DNA from: Sporosarcina sp. P33
GTDB taxonomy: Bacteria; Bacillota; Bacilli; Bacillales_A; Planococcaceae
Assembly (NCBI RefSeq): GCF_002077155.1
Contig: NZ_CP015027.1
Coordinates: 620,001-684,000 of the forward strand
DNA length: 64,000 nt
Direction of reading: 5' to 3'
The translations under genes and the position numbers were made by a program. Shown here one piece after another: positions 8,078-17,819 of this stretch. Numbering within the stretch: position 1 is the stretch's first letter; each line of letters starts with the position of its first letter. The notes beneath the pieces were generated by a model, which saw only the letters and a program-made list of their open reading frames with translations, searched no databases and was not told the DNA's origin.

Positions 8078-8986
8078 TTAATTCCAGACATATGGCGTTT
8101 TTTGGTATACATAATAATTGAGCCAATTTGAGAACAATAAATGCGTGTGTGAACGCCATGTGTTTTTCGGTTCTTTTGTCGGGTCGTCATTCGGGAAATA
8201 GTTTTCTGGAACGTCAATGTCCGCTCCCTTTTGTACATCCCGTGCATATTCTTCTGCCAGCGTATGGGCATCATATTCTAAATGACCCGTCACCATAATA
8301 TGTTTAGAATCATTGGAAATCACAATAAATGCACCCGCATCTTCAGAAGCTGAAAGCAAAGTCAAATCAGGATGTTTTTTAATTTCTTCCAATGAAACAC
8401 CTGTGTGACGGGAATGCGGTGCCACGTAAACGTCATTAAATCCGCGGGCGAGATTCACCGTCGCATCAGTAATATCATGTGAAAACACACCGAAACATTT
8501 CTTTGGCAATTCAAACTTGTTAATACCGTAGTGATGATAAAGTGCCGCTTGTGCGCCCCAGCATATATGCAGGACGGAAGTAACATTCGTTTTCGTCCAA
8601 TCCATAATTTCCTCTAACTCTTTCCAATAGACAACATCTTCAAATTCCATCAGTTCGACTGGTGCGCCGGTTATAATCATGCCGTCAAAACGGCGGTGTT
8701 TCACATGTTCAAATGTCGTATAAAACGTTTCCAGATGATTCTGGCTGACATTTTTGGAAACATACGTAGCTGTATTCAAGAATGTAACATTTACTTGCAA
8801 AGGAGTATTTCCCAGCAAACGGAGCAACTGCAGTTCCGTTTTTTCTTTTTCAGGCATTAAATTTAATATCAGAATATTTATCGGACGGATATCCTGTGCG
8901 ACCGCACGTTCTTCGTCCATAATAAAAATTTTCTCTTTCTTCAATAACTCTCCTGCCGGCAGATGTTTCGGTATATTAATTGGCAT
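8078..8986 (-). CDS. metA: homoserine O-acetyltransferase (MetA type)
   Basis: Activates homoserine for methionine synthesis. The 302-aa protein has the MetA fold: ILNLMPEK near the N terminus, catalytic Cys in [15 protein letters not shown], and the His/Glu in HLEYD. Where the E. coli succinyltransferase has Gly in its APLG motif, this protein has APVE; that Glu is known in Bacillus to select acetyl-CoA, so acetylation is predicted despite frequent succinyltransferase labels. ATG at 8986 follows AGGGGGA by six bases. A SAM-I riboswitch and terminator precede it, so methionine sufficiency should stop transcription. Confidence 0.93.
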   Translation of the reverse strand: MPINIPKHLPAGELLKKEKIFIMDEERAVAQDIRPINILILNLMPEKEKTELQLLRLLGNTPLQVNVTFLNTATYVSKNVSQNHLETFYTTFEHVKHRRFDGMIITGAPVELMEFEDVVYWKELEEIMDWTKTNVTSVLHICWGAQAALYHHYGINKFELPKKCFGVFSHDITDATVNLARGFNDVYVAPHSRHTGVSLEEIKKHPDLTLLSASEDAGAFIVISNDSKHIMVTGHLEYDAHTLAEEYARDVQKGADIDVPENYFPNDDPTKEPKNTWRSHTHLLFSNWLNYYVYQKTPYVWN

Positions 8987-9028
8987 TCCAATTCCCCCTT
9001 GACCTTTTCTCATTAGTATTTCCATATA

Positions 9029-9067
9029 AAAAAACCCTTTTTTCTAAAGATAAGAAATCAGGGTTTG
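9029..9067 (-). terminator. Riboswitch-controlled terminator before metA
   Basis: Minus-strand AAACCCT / AGGGTTT stem followed by a T run, between the SAM-I aptamer and metA; the expression platform of the riboswitch. Confidence 0.8.
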
Positions 9068-9080
9068 CCGTTCACCGTTC

Positions 9081-9182
9081 TTATCTCTCAAGACAACAAT
9101 CTTGTTGGAGGTAGCACCTTCCTGTCTGCACAGAGGTTGCTGAAGCTTCATCAGGCCAAATCCCTCAGCTTCTCTTGATAAG
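9081..9182 (-). ncRNA. SAM-I (S-box) riboswitch
   Basis: Read on the minus strand: P1 strand CTTATC, then AGAGAAGCTGAGGGA, then TTTGGCCTGATGAAGCTT with CAGCAACC, GGTGCTA, and the closing GAGAGATAAG. These are the conserved blocks of the S-box aptamer, in order. It binds S-adenosylmethionine and directs termination at 9029-9067, upstream of metA. Confidence 0.95.
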
Positions 9183-9270
9183 AAATATTTAATTATTGAC
9201 TATTATAGCATTAATAAATAAATTGTATAGTTTAATTTTCAAATTTTTCTGCGCATTCAAGTTTCATAAA

Positions 9271-9298
9271 TTGTAGACAGCGTCCGTTAGTGTATAAT
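9271..9298 (+). promoter_or_regulatory. Putative SigA promoter of the AbrB-like gene
   Basis: TTGTAG, 16-bp spacer, TATAAT, ending 36 bp before the start codon. Confidence 0.6.
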
Positions 9299-9334
9299 AG
9301 ATACTACTAACTACTTTTCCCGGGGGCGGAGCTT

Positions 9335-9604
9335 ATGAAGTCTTTAGGCATTGTTCGTAAAGTTGATCATCTCGGCAGAATTGTGATTCCAAAAGAACTT
9401 CGAAATACTTTGCTGATTGATAAGGGAGACCCTATCGAGATTTTCGCAGAGGATGACCGGATTATTCTGAGAAAATACCAAGTCAATAGAGCTTGTTTCA
9501 TTACTGGTGAAGTACTGGACGAAAATAAAGAGTTATCAAATGGCTTTTTCATCAGTCCGCAAGGCGCCAAAATCCTTTTGGAACAGCTGAAAGATTTCAC
9601 GTAA
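9335..9604 (+). CDS. AbrB-family transition-state regulator
   Basis: An 89-aa DNA-binding protein with the swapped-hairpin SpoVT-AbrB domain in the first 50 residues (GIVRKVDHLGRIVIPKELRN, then DPIEIF and IILRKY) and an AbrB-like C-terminal half with Cys in RACFITGEV. AbrB, Abh and SpoVT share the N terminus; the length and C-terminal half favour AbrB/Abh over the longer SpoVT. Expected to repress post-exponential genes as a dimer or tetramer. It has a clear own promoter and terminator, hence is a single-gene unit. Which paralogue it is cannot be settled from this window. Confidence 0.88.
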   Translation: MKSLGIVRKVDHLGRIVIPKELRNTLLIDKGDPIEIFAEDDRIILRKYQVNRACFITGEVLDENKELSNGFFISPQGAKILLEQLKDFT

Positions 9605-9637
9605 TAAAAAACCGTCTCAATGATGAGACAGTTTGAG

Positions 9638-9682
9638 ACTGAAGACAAACTCCAGTAATCAGGAGCTTGTCTTCAGTTTTTT
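9638..9682 (+). terminator. Terminator after the AbrB-like gene
   Basis: ACTGAAGACAA / TTGTCTTCAGT with an inner ACTCC / GGAG stem extension, followed by TTTTTT. Confidence 0.85.
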
Positions 9683-9769
9683 GATGAGTTTTCAGCGTTG
9701 AGCAGACTGTCAGCACTTCGGTCTTACCGCATATCGACATGTGTCAGCCCGTTAAAGCTCCATGCTATG

Positions 9770-10084
9770 TTACGTTAAACTATTAATAAACTCTTCGATC
9801 TCTTCTTTTGTTTTACGGTTTTTACTGACAAATCGGCCAGTTTCTTTGCCTTCACTGAATGCAACGAAGCTCGGGATTCCGAATATATCAAGCTGGCTGC
9901 AAAGATCAATGAAGTCGTCGCGGTCTACAGAGATAAATTGATATTCGGCGAATTCCGTTTCCAATGCAGGTAAGAATGGTTCAATCACCCGGCAGTCAGG
10001 GCACCAATCAGCGGTGAACAAAAAAATCACTCGTTCTTCTGTTTTAAGTTGCTCAAATTGCTCCATGGATTCTAGCTTTTTCAT
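9770..10084 (-). CDS. Thioredoxin-like protein (YtpP-type)
   Basis: A 104-aa thioredoxin fold with FTADWCPDCRVIEPF (active-site CPDC at residues about 28-31 rather than CGPC) and the cis-Pro loop FGIPSFVAF. No signal peptide, so cytoplasmic. The unusual Pro-Asp between the cysteines suggests a redox potential different from TrxA and agrees with YtpP-like proteins of Bacillus. It is monocistronic and lies divergent from the serA T-box leader. The client proteins are unknown. Confidence 0.85.
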   Translation of the reverse strand: MKKLESMEQFEQLKTEERVIFLFTADWCPDCRVIEPFLPALETEFAEYQFISVDRDDFIDLCSQLDIFGIPSFVAFSEGKETGRFVSKNRKTKEEIEEFINSLT

Positions 10085-10290
10085 TTTCCGACTCTCCTTT
10101 ATTGAATAGTACAGGCTTCACTATACACGTTTTTCGCAACTTCTTGTCATTAGACGACTTATGCGATTTACCGCTACTTTTTTTAATTACTGATGATTTC
10201 GGATAAAACAACAGTCATAACCGAACGTTCACAAATATTTCAATAATTACGTTCGTATTTACGTGTTTTTCATATTTTCTTGAAAAGTAA

Positions 10291-10318
10291 TTGACAATAG
10301 TTTTTGACGTGTTATGAT
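10291..10318 (+). promoter_or_regulatory. Putative SigA promoter of the serA leader
   Basis: TTGACA, 16-bp spacer, TATGAT, located about 30 bp upstream of the T-box leader's first structured region. Confidence 0.7.
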
Positions 10319-10344
10319 TAGTTCTAATTTAATAGATGCAAAAC

Positions 10345-10592
10345 AATTTCGACGAAGATAAACCTTCCTGAAAAGAATTTCCCAGAGAGCTGATGCATTG
10401 GTGAAAATCAGCAGATTCCCAGGTTGGAGGCACTTCCGAATTGATTGGCTGAACTATAGTAGGCTGGTCCGTCACATGCACGTTACGCATGCTGAATGAA
10501 GGCTGCTTATGCAGCAAAAAAGGGTGGTACCGCGTTAGTTTATAGAGCTTTTCGCCCCTTACGTATAAGTAAGGGATGGAAGGCTTTTTTTA
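10345..10592 (+). ncRNA. T-box leader upstream of serA
   Basis: The stem I signature AGAGAGCTGATGCATTGGTG is followed by variable stems, the T-box sequence AGGGTGGTACCGCG at 10521-10534 that pairs with the tRNA acceptor end, and a terminator CGCCCCTTAC / GTAAGGG with a T run ending near 10590. Uncharged tRNA would favour the antiterminator and allow serA transcription. The gene context predicts tRNA-Ser; the specifier codon was not fixed from the sequence. Confidence 0.92.
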
Positions 10593-10694
10593 ATTTACCT
10601 GTAGGGGGGATAGCGCGAAACATACATAAATGGTCAATCATATGAAATACCAAACAAAAAACCACAATAACAATCGAAGGAGAGAATGATTAAC

Positions 10695-12281
10695 ATGGCT
10701 TTTAAAGTACTTATCAGTGACCCACTCAGCGAGGATGGAATTTTCCCACTACGGCAGGCAGAAGGTTTTGAAATTGTAGTTGAAACAGACTTAACTCCAG
10801 ATCAGTTAAAAGAACGCATCAAAGGTTTCGATGCACTTTTGGTACGCAGTCAAACTACCGTGACAAAAGAACTATTAGAAGCATCTGATCAGTTAAAAAT
10901 CATCGGTCGCGCAGGTGTAGGTGTTGATAATATCGATTTAGATGCAGCTACTGAAAAAGGAATCATCGTAGTAAATGCACCGGACGGCAACACAAACTCT
11001 GCGGCTGAACATACAGTTGCAATGATGATGTCAATGGCACGCAAGATTCCTCAGGCATTCAACTCACTGAAAAACAATAAGTGGGACAGAAAATCTTTCC
11101 TTGGTGTTGAATTAAAAAATAAAACATTGGGTATCATCGGACTTGGCCGAATCGGTGCTGAAGTTGCCAGACGTGCAAAAGGCCAGCGCATGAATGTAAT
11201 AGCTTACGACCCATTCCTGACCGAAGACATTGCTAAAAAGCTTGGCATTGAAATCGGAACAGTGGATGAAGTCTTGACAGCTGCGGACTTCATCACAGTT
11301 CACACACCATTATTGAAAGAAACCCGCAGAATGATCAATAAAGAGGCATTCGAAAAAATGAAAGACGGCGTACAAATTATTAACTGTGCACGCGGCGGAA
11401 TCATTGACGAAGATGCACTTTATGACGCAATCGTTGCAGGTAAAGTAGCCGGAGCGGCATTGGACGTATTCGAAGAAGAGCCATTCTTGGATCATAAATT
11501 GCTTACATTGCCTCAAGTAATTGCAACGCCTCACCTAGGAGCAAGCACATTTGAAGCACAGGAATCTGTAGCAGTTGATGTCAGCCGCGACGTTGTGAAC
11601 TTCCTGACAATCGGTTCTGTCCGTAACCCGGTCAACCTGCCATCTGTATCCCGTGATGTATTGGCGAAAATCGAACCTTTCTTCGACTTGACAGAGAAGC
11701 TTGGAATGTTCTTATCTCAAATCCAAAATTCAGTTATCGATGAGATCAACATTCAGTATGCGGGCGAATTGGCAAACTACGATGTACGTGCACTGACTCG
11801 TAATACTGTCAAAGGTCTTTTGAAGCGTAATCTCGGTGAAACTGTCAATGACGTCAATGCAAAAGTGCTTGCTGACCGCTACGGCATTAAAGTGAATGAG
11901 CAGAAAACTACTACTGGCAGAGGTTTCATGAACTTGATCACTGTTGAAATCGTGACTGCTAAAGGTGTCCGTAAAGTAGCAGGCACACTTCTGAACGGTC
12001 TTGGACCACGCATCGTGAAAGTAGACGATTATGTAGTTGATGCGATTCCAAAAGGCCACTTATTGTTTATCCGTCACATTGACCAGCCTGGCGCTATCGG
12101 ACGCGTAGGTACCCTTCTCGCTGAAGAAGATATTAATATTGCAGCGATGCAGGTCGGACGTTCCACTGAAGGCGGAGACGCAATCATGATGCTGACGGTT
12201 GATTATCATGTAGAATCTGCTTCCATTAAACGAATCAAAGAAGTTCAAAATATCCACGATGCGAAAGCAATCGATTTATAA
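10695..12281 (+). CDS. serA: D-3-phosphoglycerate dehydrogenase
   Basis: First step of serine synthesis: oxidation of 3-phosphoglycerate by NAD. It is the long (528-aa) form: substrate domain ([10 protein letters not shown]), NAD-binding Rossmann [14 protein letters not shown] near residue 145, catalytic Arg/Glu/His region ([21 protein letters not shown]), an intervening ASB domain, and a C-terminal ACT domain ([20 protein letters not shown]) that senses serine in related enzymes. Two starts are possible: ATG 10686, only three bases from AGGAG, and ATG 10695 (MAFKV), chosen on homologue length. Controlled by the T-box upstream. Confidence 0.96.
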   Translation: MAFKVLISDPLSEDGIFPLRQAEGFEIVVETDLTPDQLKERIKGFDALLVRSQTTVTKELLEASDQLKIIGRAGVGVDNIDLDAATEKGIIVVNAPDGNTNSAAEHTVAMMMSMARKIPQAFNSLKNNKWDRKSFLGVELKNKTLGIIGLGRIGAEVARRAKGQRMNVIAYDPFLTEDIAKKLGIEIGTVDEVLTAADFITVHTPLLKETRRMINKEAFEKMKDGVQIINCARGGIIDEDALYDAIVAGKVAGAALDVFEEEPFLDHKLLTLPQVIATPHLGASTFEAQESVAVDVSRDVVNFLTIGSVRNPVNLPSVSRDVLAKIEPFFDLTEKLGMFLSQIQNSVIDEINIQYAGELANYDVRALTRNTVKGLLKRNLGETVNDVNAKVLADRYGIKVNEQKTTTGRGFMNLITVEIVTAKGVRKVAGTLLNGLGPRIVKVDDYVVDAIPKGHLLFIRHIDQPGAIGRVGTLLAEEDINIAAMQVGRSTEGGDAIMMLTVDYHVESASIKRIKEVQNIHDAKAIDL

Positions 12282-12286
12282 GAACG

Positions 12287-12322
12287 AAAAATCCAGCTGA
12301 TGATTATATCAGCTGGATTTTT
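12287..12322 (+). terminator. serA terminator, convergent
   Basis: AAAATCCAGCTGAT / ATCAGCTGGATTTT stem with A run before and T run after, lying between convergent genes and likely used by both. Confidence 0.88.
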
Positions 12323-12767
12323 ATGCGGGATTAACAAAGAAGTCGAAACCCATCGCAGTCAAAATGCCAAATAACAGGCACCAGAGGGCGATACTGATTG
12401 CCGACCAGACGGCTGTATTCAACTTTTTTGCGCCAAAAACCAATCCTATGAAAGCGGCTATATGCGTGCCAATTAATATGGGTCCGGCGAGCGCTAAAAC
12501 AGGTAATCCATATTTATTCATAATTTGTTCGCCGCGTAATTGGCGTTTCGATTCACTTTTCCCTTTCTTCTGATTCCTGCGGTCAATCCAGTCTTTAACC
12601 TGCTGGAAACCGATAATTAAAAGAAGAACGGTCAGCATATTACCTGCAAACGAAAGAATCATCACCCACATAGGCGACAAACCTCTTAATATACCTAAAG
12701 GAATGACGATCATAATTTCAATCCAAGGAATCGCAGCCCCAAGAAAAACCAAGCAATACTCCAGCAT
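12321..12767 (-). CDS. Small multidrug export family membrane protein (PF06695)
   Basis: A 148-aa protein with four hydrophobic stretches, opening LEYCLVFLGAAIPWIEIMIVIPLG and containing ALAGPILIGTHIAAFIGL, the pattern of the family named small multi-drug export. A basic cytoplasmic loop (about residues 60-80) links the halves. The family name is historical and the transported substrate is not known. It is transcribed toward the serA terminator and downstream of the HAD gene at 12837-13631, with a hairpin between them. Confidence 0.8.
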   Translation of the reverse strand: MLEYCLVFLGAAIPWIEIMIVIPLGILRGLSPMWVMILSFAGNMLTVLLLIIGFQQVKDWIDRRNQKKGKSESKRQLRGEQIMNKYGLPVLALAGPILIGTHIAAFIGLVFGAKKLNTAVWSAISIALWCLLFGILTAMGFDFFVNPA

Positions 12768-12815
12768 GCCGCACCTCCTGTCTGTATGAACCGCCTGAAT
12801 CCAGTATAGCAGAAT

Positions 12816-12848
12816 GAAAACCGATGAGAAATTTTCTCATCGGTTTTT
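12816..12848 (-). terminator. Terminator at the 3' end of the HAD gene
   Basis: AAAACCGATGAGAAA / TTTCTCATCGGTTTT stem. The stop codon of the upstream HAD gene lies inside the stem, so translation to the end may weaken termination and let the next gene be read. Confidence 0.75.
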
Positions 12849-13631
12849 TAATGTATCCAATATCGGGAACAGGCCTTTTAAATTATCAATTTCGTATGTC
12901 GGTATCACTTCGTCGCTTGCCGGCTTATTTTCACGATTTATCCAAACATTTTTCATGTCAACACGGCTCGATCCCAAGATATCGGTCATCAGATTATCAC
13001 CGATCATCAGTGCTTCATCAGCCTGTATTCCGCATAATTCCAGTACATGCCGGAATATAGCTGCATCTGGTTTTCCTTTTCCAAATGCGCCTGAAACGAC
13101 GATATGATCAAAATACAGAGGAATCTCAGGTGAAATCGTTAACTTGATTTGCTGCAGACTCGGCGAGCCGTTTGTCAGCAAAATCAATTGATAATTTTCT
13201 TTTAACTGATCCAGCACTTCAAACGTTTCTTCATATATATACGGGCTGTTCTTTCGCTCTCTCGGAAACACCTCTGCAAGTTCCCTGCCGAACGCTTCAT
13301 CATCAATACCCAACTTCTTGAGACCCCTGATCCAGGCGTCTTTTTGGTAACCTGGAACGATTTGTTTCATCTTCTGAAACTCTTCTCCCTCATCGTCAAA
13401 AACACCCCAAAGCCCTTCAAAAGGATTGATTCCAATGTTTTGCGTATGTGGATATGTTTCATATGTAGCATACAGTTCTCTTGCTTCTTGACGTACAGCA
13501 CGTTCAAGCTCAACCGGGTTGACGCCAGTTTTCTTAGTTGCATACTCGCACGTTTTCTGAAATGCTGTTGAAATACTTTTTGCATCCCAGATCAATGTGT
13601 CATCCAGATCAAAAATCAGCGTTTTAATCAT
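12837..13631 (-). CDS. HAD-superfamily hydrolase (YjjG/YfnB-like)
   Basis: A 264-aa HAD-IA enzyme: motif I LIFDLDDTLI with two catalytic Asp, a four-helix cap, motif II LLTNGSPS, Lys in FGKGKPD, and motif IV MIGDNLMTDILGS. This pattern fits house-cleaning nucleotidases of the YjjG/YfnB group or haloacid-dehalogenase-like phosphatases; the substrate is unproven. ATG at 13631 has AGGGG eight bases upstream, favouring it over the frame start at 13658. A promoter CTGACA-18-TATAAT lies upstream on the minus strand. Confidence 0.85.
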   Translation of the reverse strand: MIKTLIFDLDDTLIWDAKSISTAFQKTCEYATKKTGVNPVELERAVRQEARELYATYETYPHTQNIGINPFEGLWGVFDDEGEEFQKMKQIVPGYQKDAWIRGLKKLGIDDEAFGRELAEVFPRERKNSPYIYEETFEVLDQLKENYQLILLTNGSPSLQQIKLTISPEIPLYFDHIVVSGAFGKGKPDAAIFRHVLELCGIQADEALMIGDNLMTDILGSSRVDMKNVWINRENKPASDEVIPTYEIDNLKGLFPILDTLKNR

Positions 13632-13680
13632 ATGCACAGCCCCTCTCTCGTTTTTCATAGTTCAGTTATATCCCACTTCT

Positions 13681-13710
13681 ATTATACACATTACCAAAGA
13701 GATTTGTCAG
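13681..13710 (-). promoter_or_regulatory. Putative promoter of the HAD hydrolase gene
   Basis: Minus-strand CTGACA, 18-bp spacer, TATAAT, about 50 bp before the ATG. Confidence 0.5.
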
Positions 13711-13809
13711 TCCGTTCCCTGTCCTATGCACTATATGTTAATTATTTTATCATTCCAGGCATATTTTTCTGAATGTAAGGGAAACTATTCATTAGGAGGT
13801 GAGCTGGAA

Positions 13810-14358
13810 TTGGCACAACATTATTTTATCGGCATCTCTATCTCTCATCCGATTCACGGGGTTGTCCGGCAATTACGCAGCGAATACCAACTGCATGACA
13901 AATACAAAGTACTTCCCCACGAAAAAGATTTGCACATGACCATGCGCTATATTGGGGAACTCGATGAAGCCAAAATATCATGGCTAACGTCTTCCTTGCG
14001 TAAAATTTCACAGTCTCATACATCCTTTACAGTGTATGTCAAAGGACTATCATTTTTCGGATCATCTACCGGACCGCGCGTCGTCTATTTATCTGTTCAA
14101 TCCTCCAGCGCACTTTGCGATTTACAATCACAGATTGCAAGGCGGACGGAAAAGATACTCGAGCTGGAAAGAGATGACCGGTTCGTTCCGCATATTACGA
14201 TAGCGAAAAAACGAAAGACAAAAGAAAAGATGCAGTTAGAAAAAAAGCTCATTGACCCAGTGCCTGTGTTAATAGAAGAATTTACGTTATTCAGGATTCA
14301 CCCAAATGAACAGCCTTCCTATGAAGAGTTCGCCCGTTTTCCATTAAAAAAGAGCTGA
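13810..14358 (+). CDS. thpR: RNA 2',3'-cyclic phosphodiesterase (2H family)
   Basis: A 182-aa 2H phosphoesterase. The two catalytic H-x-T/S motifs are visible as HMTMRYIG (about residue 43) and HITIAKK (about residue 131). ThpR-type proteins hydrolyse 2',3'-cyclic phosphate ends on RNA and were first called 2'-5' RNA ligases. TTG at 13810 is chosen because GGAGG lies ten bases upstream; the open frame extends further but without a ribosome binding site. The gene ends in a terminator shared with the convergent chemoreceptor gene. Confidence 0.87.
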   Translation: MAQHYFIGISISHPIHGVVRQLRSEYQLHDKYKVLPHEKDLHMTMRYIGELDEAKISWLTSSLRKISQSHTSFTVYVKGLSFFGSSTGPRVVYLSVQSSSALCDLQSQIARRTEKILELERDDRFVPHITIAKKRKTKEKMQLEKKLIDPVPVLIEEFTLFRIHPNEQPSYEEFARFPLKKS

Positions 14359-14383
14359 CTGCATAATCGCAGTCAGCTCTTTC
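14346..14383 (+). terminator. Bidirectional terminator between thpR and the chemoreceptor gene
   Basis: AAAGAGCTGACTGC / GCAGTCAGCTCTTT with a 6-nt loop, overlapping the thpR stop codon. Confidence 0.88.
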
Positions 14384-14391
14384 CCTAGTCC

Positions 14392-16080
14392 TCACACTTG
14401 AAAACGTCCCATATCATGTTGCAGCTCTTCCGCCAGTTGAGCAAGCGTTTGGGAACTGGATGTAATTTCCTCGTTGGCCGCCAGCTGCTGTTCAGTTGCC
14501 GCACTTGTAGATTGAGCTTCAGCTGCTGCCTGAACGGCCAATTCTTCCACTTGTCTTGCTCCATCCGTCACTTCATCGGTCATCGCCCGAATTTCTTCGA
14601 TGGCTGCAGAAACAGTTGATACTTTTTCACTGACATCTGATGTCGCATGTTCAATATCCATGAAAATAGAATTAGTCTTTTCTGTTAAAGCCAATCCTTC
14701 ATCTACACGCTTTCTTCCTTCTCCAGTGCTCGACACTACTTTAGTGACATCTTCAATAATAGTGTCGATCATTCTGCCAATTTCTTGTGTAGATTGTTTG
14801 GACTGTTCGGCAAGGTTTCGTACTTCTTCGGCTACAACTGCAAAGCCTTTCCCATGCTCGCCTGCACGAGCCGCTTCAATTGCAGCATTAAGCGCTAACA
14901 GATTCGTTTGTTCAGCAATCGCAGTAATCATCGATGTAACGTTCCGTATATTTTCCGTATGTTTTGCCATTTGATTGATTGTTTCCATTGAATCACCGAT
15001 CGTTTGACTGATGTTTGTCATCTGATCCTTCGTCTCACCCATTAATGAAGAGCCTTCCTTCACCAGTCGTGCGACGTCTTCAGATGAGTTCAGCATTTCC
15101 TCATTGTCATGTGTGATAACGTCAATCGCTGTCACCATCTCTCCCATTGAGACAGTGGATTGATTGACGATATTCGCTTGTGATTCACTCGTCTGCAAGT
15201 TCTTCTCGGAAATTTCCGCCACCATTTCTGAAGCAGCTAAACTTTCTTCGGCACTGGCTGACAGCTCTTCTGACTGCGCAGCAAGCTGCAAAGCGGAATG
15301 TTTCGCACGATCGATAATGCCGCGCAAATCTCCAACCATTCGGTTCAGCGCAACAGACATATCACCGATTTCATCGCGATTTTTAATCTTTACTTCCTCA
15401 ATGGAAAAATTACCTTCTGACACTTCTGCCAGCGCATTCGTCATCTGCGTGACAGGGCGTCTGATCAAACCGCTGATGATAATTGTTATCGCGACGCTGG
15501 CAATAATTCCTATTAAAATCAATATACCCATCATAAGGACAGCGGAACTTGTATAACTGGCTACATCTTTCTCAAGTTGTTCTTGCTGTTCACGCTGAAA
15601 ATTAATCATTGCGTCAAGATTCTTGGAAATTACTTCTTGGAAAGCAGTGCCGTTTGTTCCCGTTTTGAGTGCCTGTTCATCATTGCCTGCCTTTGTTTCG
15701 TCTATAATGTTTTGCAATACTTTTTCATATTCTTCTGTAGCATCATGGGTTTCAGATAGCAATTCTTTCATCTTACTGCTATTGAGAATGATATCCAATT
15801 CGTCTAATCTTTCATGCGTACGCTGACTGATTTCCTTCAGTTCATTTATGTATGATTCAGAACCATATAACATGTATCCCCTGATGTTTTTCACAAGGTC
15901 ATTCTGATCACTTTTCTGCCGCTCGAGTAATATCACTTTATGCATCCGATCTTCGATTAAAAAAGTGTATTGTTCATTAACTTTCTTAATCGCCAAAAAT
16001 CCCACTGTTCCAATGACAATCATAATAATGACAATACTCATAAATCCAAGCCACAGCTTTTTTCCTACCGTAAACTTCAC
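14392..16080 (-). CDS. Methyl-accepting chemotaxis protein
   Basis: A 562-aa transmembrane chemoreceptor: membrane helix at about residues 10-30, an extracellular helical ligand domain (to about 180), second helix near 185-207, HAMP domain, and a long coiled-coil signalling domain with the hairpin tip [47 protein letters not shown]. The tip binds CheA/CheW. GTG at 16080 has GGGGG nine bases upstream; ATG at 16089 directly abuts it. The ligand is unknown. A SigD-like promoter is suggested at 16156-16184. Confidence 0.93.
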   Translation of the reverse strand: MKFTVGKKLWLGFMSIVIIMIVIGTVGFLAIKKVNEQYTFLIEDRMHKVILLERQKSDQNDLVKNIRGYMLYGSESYINELKEISQRTHERLDELDIILNSSKMKELLSETHDATEEYEKVLQNIIDETKAGNDEQALKTGTNGTAFQEVISKNLDAMINFQREQQEQLEKDVASYTSSAVLMMGILILIGIIASVAITIIISGLIRRPVTQMTNALAEVSEGNFSIEEVKIKNRDEIGDMSVALNRMVGDLRGIIDRAKHSALQLAAQSEELSASAEESLAASEMVAEISEKNLQTSESQANIVNQSTVSMGEMVTAIDVITHDNEEMLNSSEDVARLVKEGSSLMGETKDQMTNISQTIGDSMETINQMAKHTENIRNVTSMITAIAEQTNLLALNAAIEAARAGEHGKGFAVVAEEVRNLAEQSKQSTQEIGRMIDTIIEDVTKVVSSTGEGRKRVDEGLALTEKTNSIFMDIEHATSDVSEKVSTVSAAIEEIRAMTDEVTDGARQVEELAVQAAAEAQSTSAATEQQLAANEEITSSSQTLAQLAEELQHDMGRFQV

Positions 16081-16155
16081 AATGCCCATCCCCCTTATTC
16101 AACTGAAGTGTATATCAACACTTCTAACCCTCGTCAATTATACTCCAATACTTTT

Positions 16156-16184
16156 ATATTCGGACAGGACATTCCTCAATTAGA
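16156..16184 (-). promoter_or_regulatory. SigD-like promoter of the chemoreceptor gene
   Basis: Minus-strand CTAA, 16 bases, CCGAATAT, close to the SigD consensus CTAAA-N15-CCGATAT but with one extra A in the -10 element. Chemoreceptor genes in Bacillus are often SigD-dependent. Confidence 0.35.
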
Positions 16185-16534
16185 TAAAAAATGTAACTTT
16201 ACGCATATCCTTTATGAATTTCCCATCGACTCCCGAATAAATAGATCAATAGTTCTTATCTAGCGATTAATTCATTATATTACGTGGTTACAAAGACACC
16301 ACTTTAAGGTGTGTCCATTTAATTATTTTTTGAAGTTACGATAGAATAATGAACACTCTTCTAATTTGCTCTAGATCAAAATCGACAGTCTTGACCCTTC
16401 TGTTCCTCCGTATTGACAGAACTCCTGAAAATAAGCCGAATACCGCTTGCCGTTTCCTTTTTCATTTTTCTATACTTTTCAGCAGCATATTACAATAACT
16501 TTTTTCTTTCGTCAGAATGGTAATTTTATTGTTT

Positions 16535-16550
16535 TTCTAGTATACTAGAA
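16535..16550. promoter_or_regulatory. Perfect 16-bp palindrome upstream of the acyl-CoA dehydrogenase gene
   Basis: TTCTAGTATACTAGAA is a perfect inverted repeat that includes a TATACT hexamer able to act as -10. A repressor bound here would occlude RNA polymerase. The regulator is unknown. Confidence 0.45.
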
Positions 16551-16661
16551 CTTCATGACTCTTGAAGAAAATGTTCAAGGGCTATTGCGCATTTACATAT
16601 ATCTGTCATGCAACAGCATATAAACGTAACAGAAGACTGAAGTAGTTAGGACGTGTTTCTC

Positions 16662-17819
16662 GTGTCGACAGAACTTTTTATCACAACGGACTTTCAACGC
16701 CGATGGGTCAATGAATTGACTGAGGCAGGTCCGTTTTTCAGCAGCTTCTCAGAACAATCTGACAGGCTCTCCAAATTCCCAAAAGAAAATATTAAAAAGC
16801 TTGTAGAAATGGGCTATACCGCGCTTACACTCCCAAAAGAATTCGGAGGGGCAGGCATTACAGTGACGGACATGGTTTTATTTCAGGAGACTATTGCACG
16901 TTTCGACAGCGCCACTGCACTGGCGATTGGCTGGCACCAGGGCGTCGTCGGTGAACTGTATGAAAGCCGCAAATGGACAGAAGAACAATTGACCCAATTC
17001 AGTGAAGCCATTCAGCAAGGCGCTCTGGTCAACCGTTCCGTGACCGAAGCACAGACCGGCAGTCCGACACGCGGCGGCCGCCCGCAGACAAACGCAGTGC
17101 GCACAGCAGACGGGTGGGTCATTACAGGTGAAAAAACGTTCACAACAATGGCACCGGCTCTCACTCATATCTTAGTATCCGTTTGGATTGAAGAAAAGCA
17201 GAAAGTCGGCTTCTTTTTGCTCCCGCGCGAATCTGAAGGTCTCTCTATTAAAGAAACGTGGCACATGATTTCCATGCGCGGCACAGAGAGCCAGACACTT
17301 GTGCTGGACCAAGTAAAAGCTGCGCCTGATCAGCTGGTGGAAGTAAATGACGCGCCGCGCGGTGATAAGCAAAACGGGTGGATTTTACATATCCCTTCCT
17401 GCTACTTAGGCATCGCACAGGCAGCGCGTGATTATGCAGTGCAGTTTGCCTCAACTTATCAGCCAAACAGCCTGAACGAACCTATCGCATCCCTTTTCAG
17501 TATCCAGACGCAGATCGGTAAAATGGACCTGGAATTGATTAAAGCGCGCCATTTGCTGTATGATATCGCCGGCATCTATGATAATCCGGCCCGCCGGGTT
17601 CATTTGCAAAATGAATTGGGCGTGGCTAAGTCTATCGTGACGAACAGCGCAATTGAAATCGTTAATCTCGCAATGCGTATTGTTGGTGCAAAGAGTTTAG
17701 AGTTATCCAACCCGCTTCAGCGTTATTATCGTGATGTGCGTGCGGGCCTTCATAATCCCCCGATGGATGATATGACCATCACCAAGCTCGCGCAGGCGGC
17801 AATCGACGGGCAGAAATGA
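16662..17819 (+). CDS. Acyl-CoA dehydrogenase family protein
   Basis: A flavin-dependent dehydrogenase of 385 residues: N-terminal helical domain (KLVEMGYTALTLPKEFGGAGI), middle beta domain (VTEAQTGSPTRGG, WVITGEKTFTT), and C-terminal helical domain with RYYRDVRAG. It resembles YdbM-like proteins of Bacillus more than the fatty-acid chain-specific enzymes, and the usual catalytic Glu position is not obvious, so beta-oxidation is not assured. GTG at 16662 follows TAGGA by ten bases. It overlaps ypsA by four bases (ATGA), so the two are translationally coupled. Confidence 0.85.
   Translation: MSTELFITTDFQRRWVNELTEAGPFFSSFSEQSDRLSKFPKENIKKLVEMGYTALTLPKEFGGAGITVTDMVLFQETIARFDSATALAIGWHQGVVGELYESRKWTEEQLTQFSEAIQQGALVNRSVTEAQTGSPTRGGRPQTNAVRTADGWVITGEKTFTTMAPALTHILVSVWIEEKQKVGFFLLPRESEGLSIKETWHMISMRGTESQTLVLDQVKAAPDQLVEVNDAPRGDKQNGWILHIPSCYLGIAQAARDYAVQFASTYQPNSLNEPIASLFSIQTQIGKMDLELIKARHLLYDIAGIYDNPARRVHLQNELGVAKSIVTNSAIEIVNLAMRIVGAKSLELSNPLQRYYRDVRAGLHNPPMDDMTITKLAQAAIDGQK

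Larger units (their letters stand above)
16081..16661. other. Intergenic region between the chemoreceptor and acyl-CoA dehydrogenase genes
   Basis: A 581-bp divergent, AT-rich spacer. I see a SigD-like promoter toward the chemoreceptor (16156-16184), a perfect palindrome at 16535-16550 and a short inverted repeat CTTGAA / TTCAAG at 16561-16579 toward the dehydrogenase. No supported gene. Confidence 0.6.

Noticed and set aside
14600-15556. Long plus-strand frames inside the first chemoreceptor gene
   Set aside because: Mirror frames of a highly repetitive coiled-coil coding sequence; no ribosome binding sites or homology.
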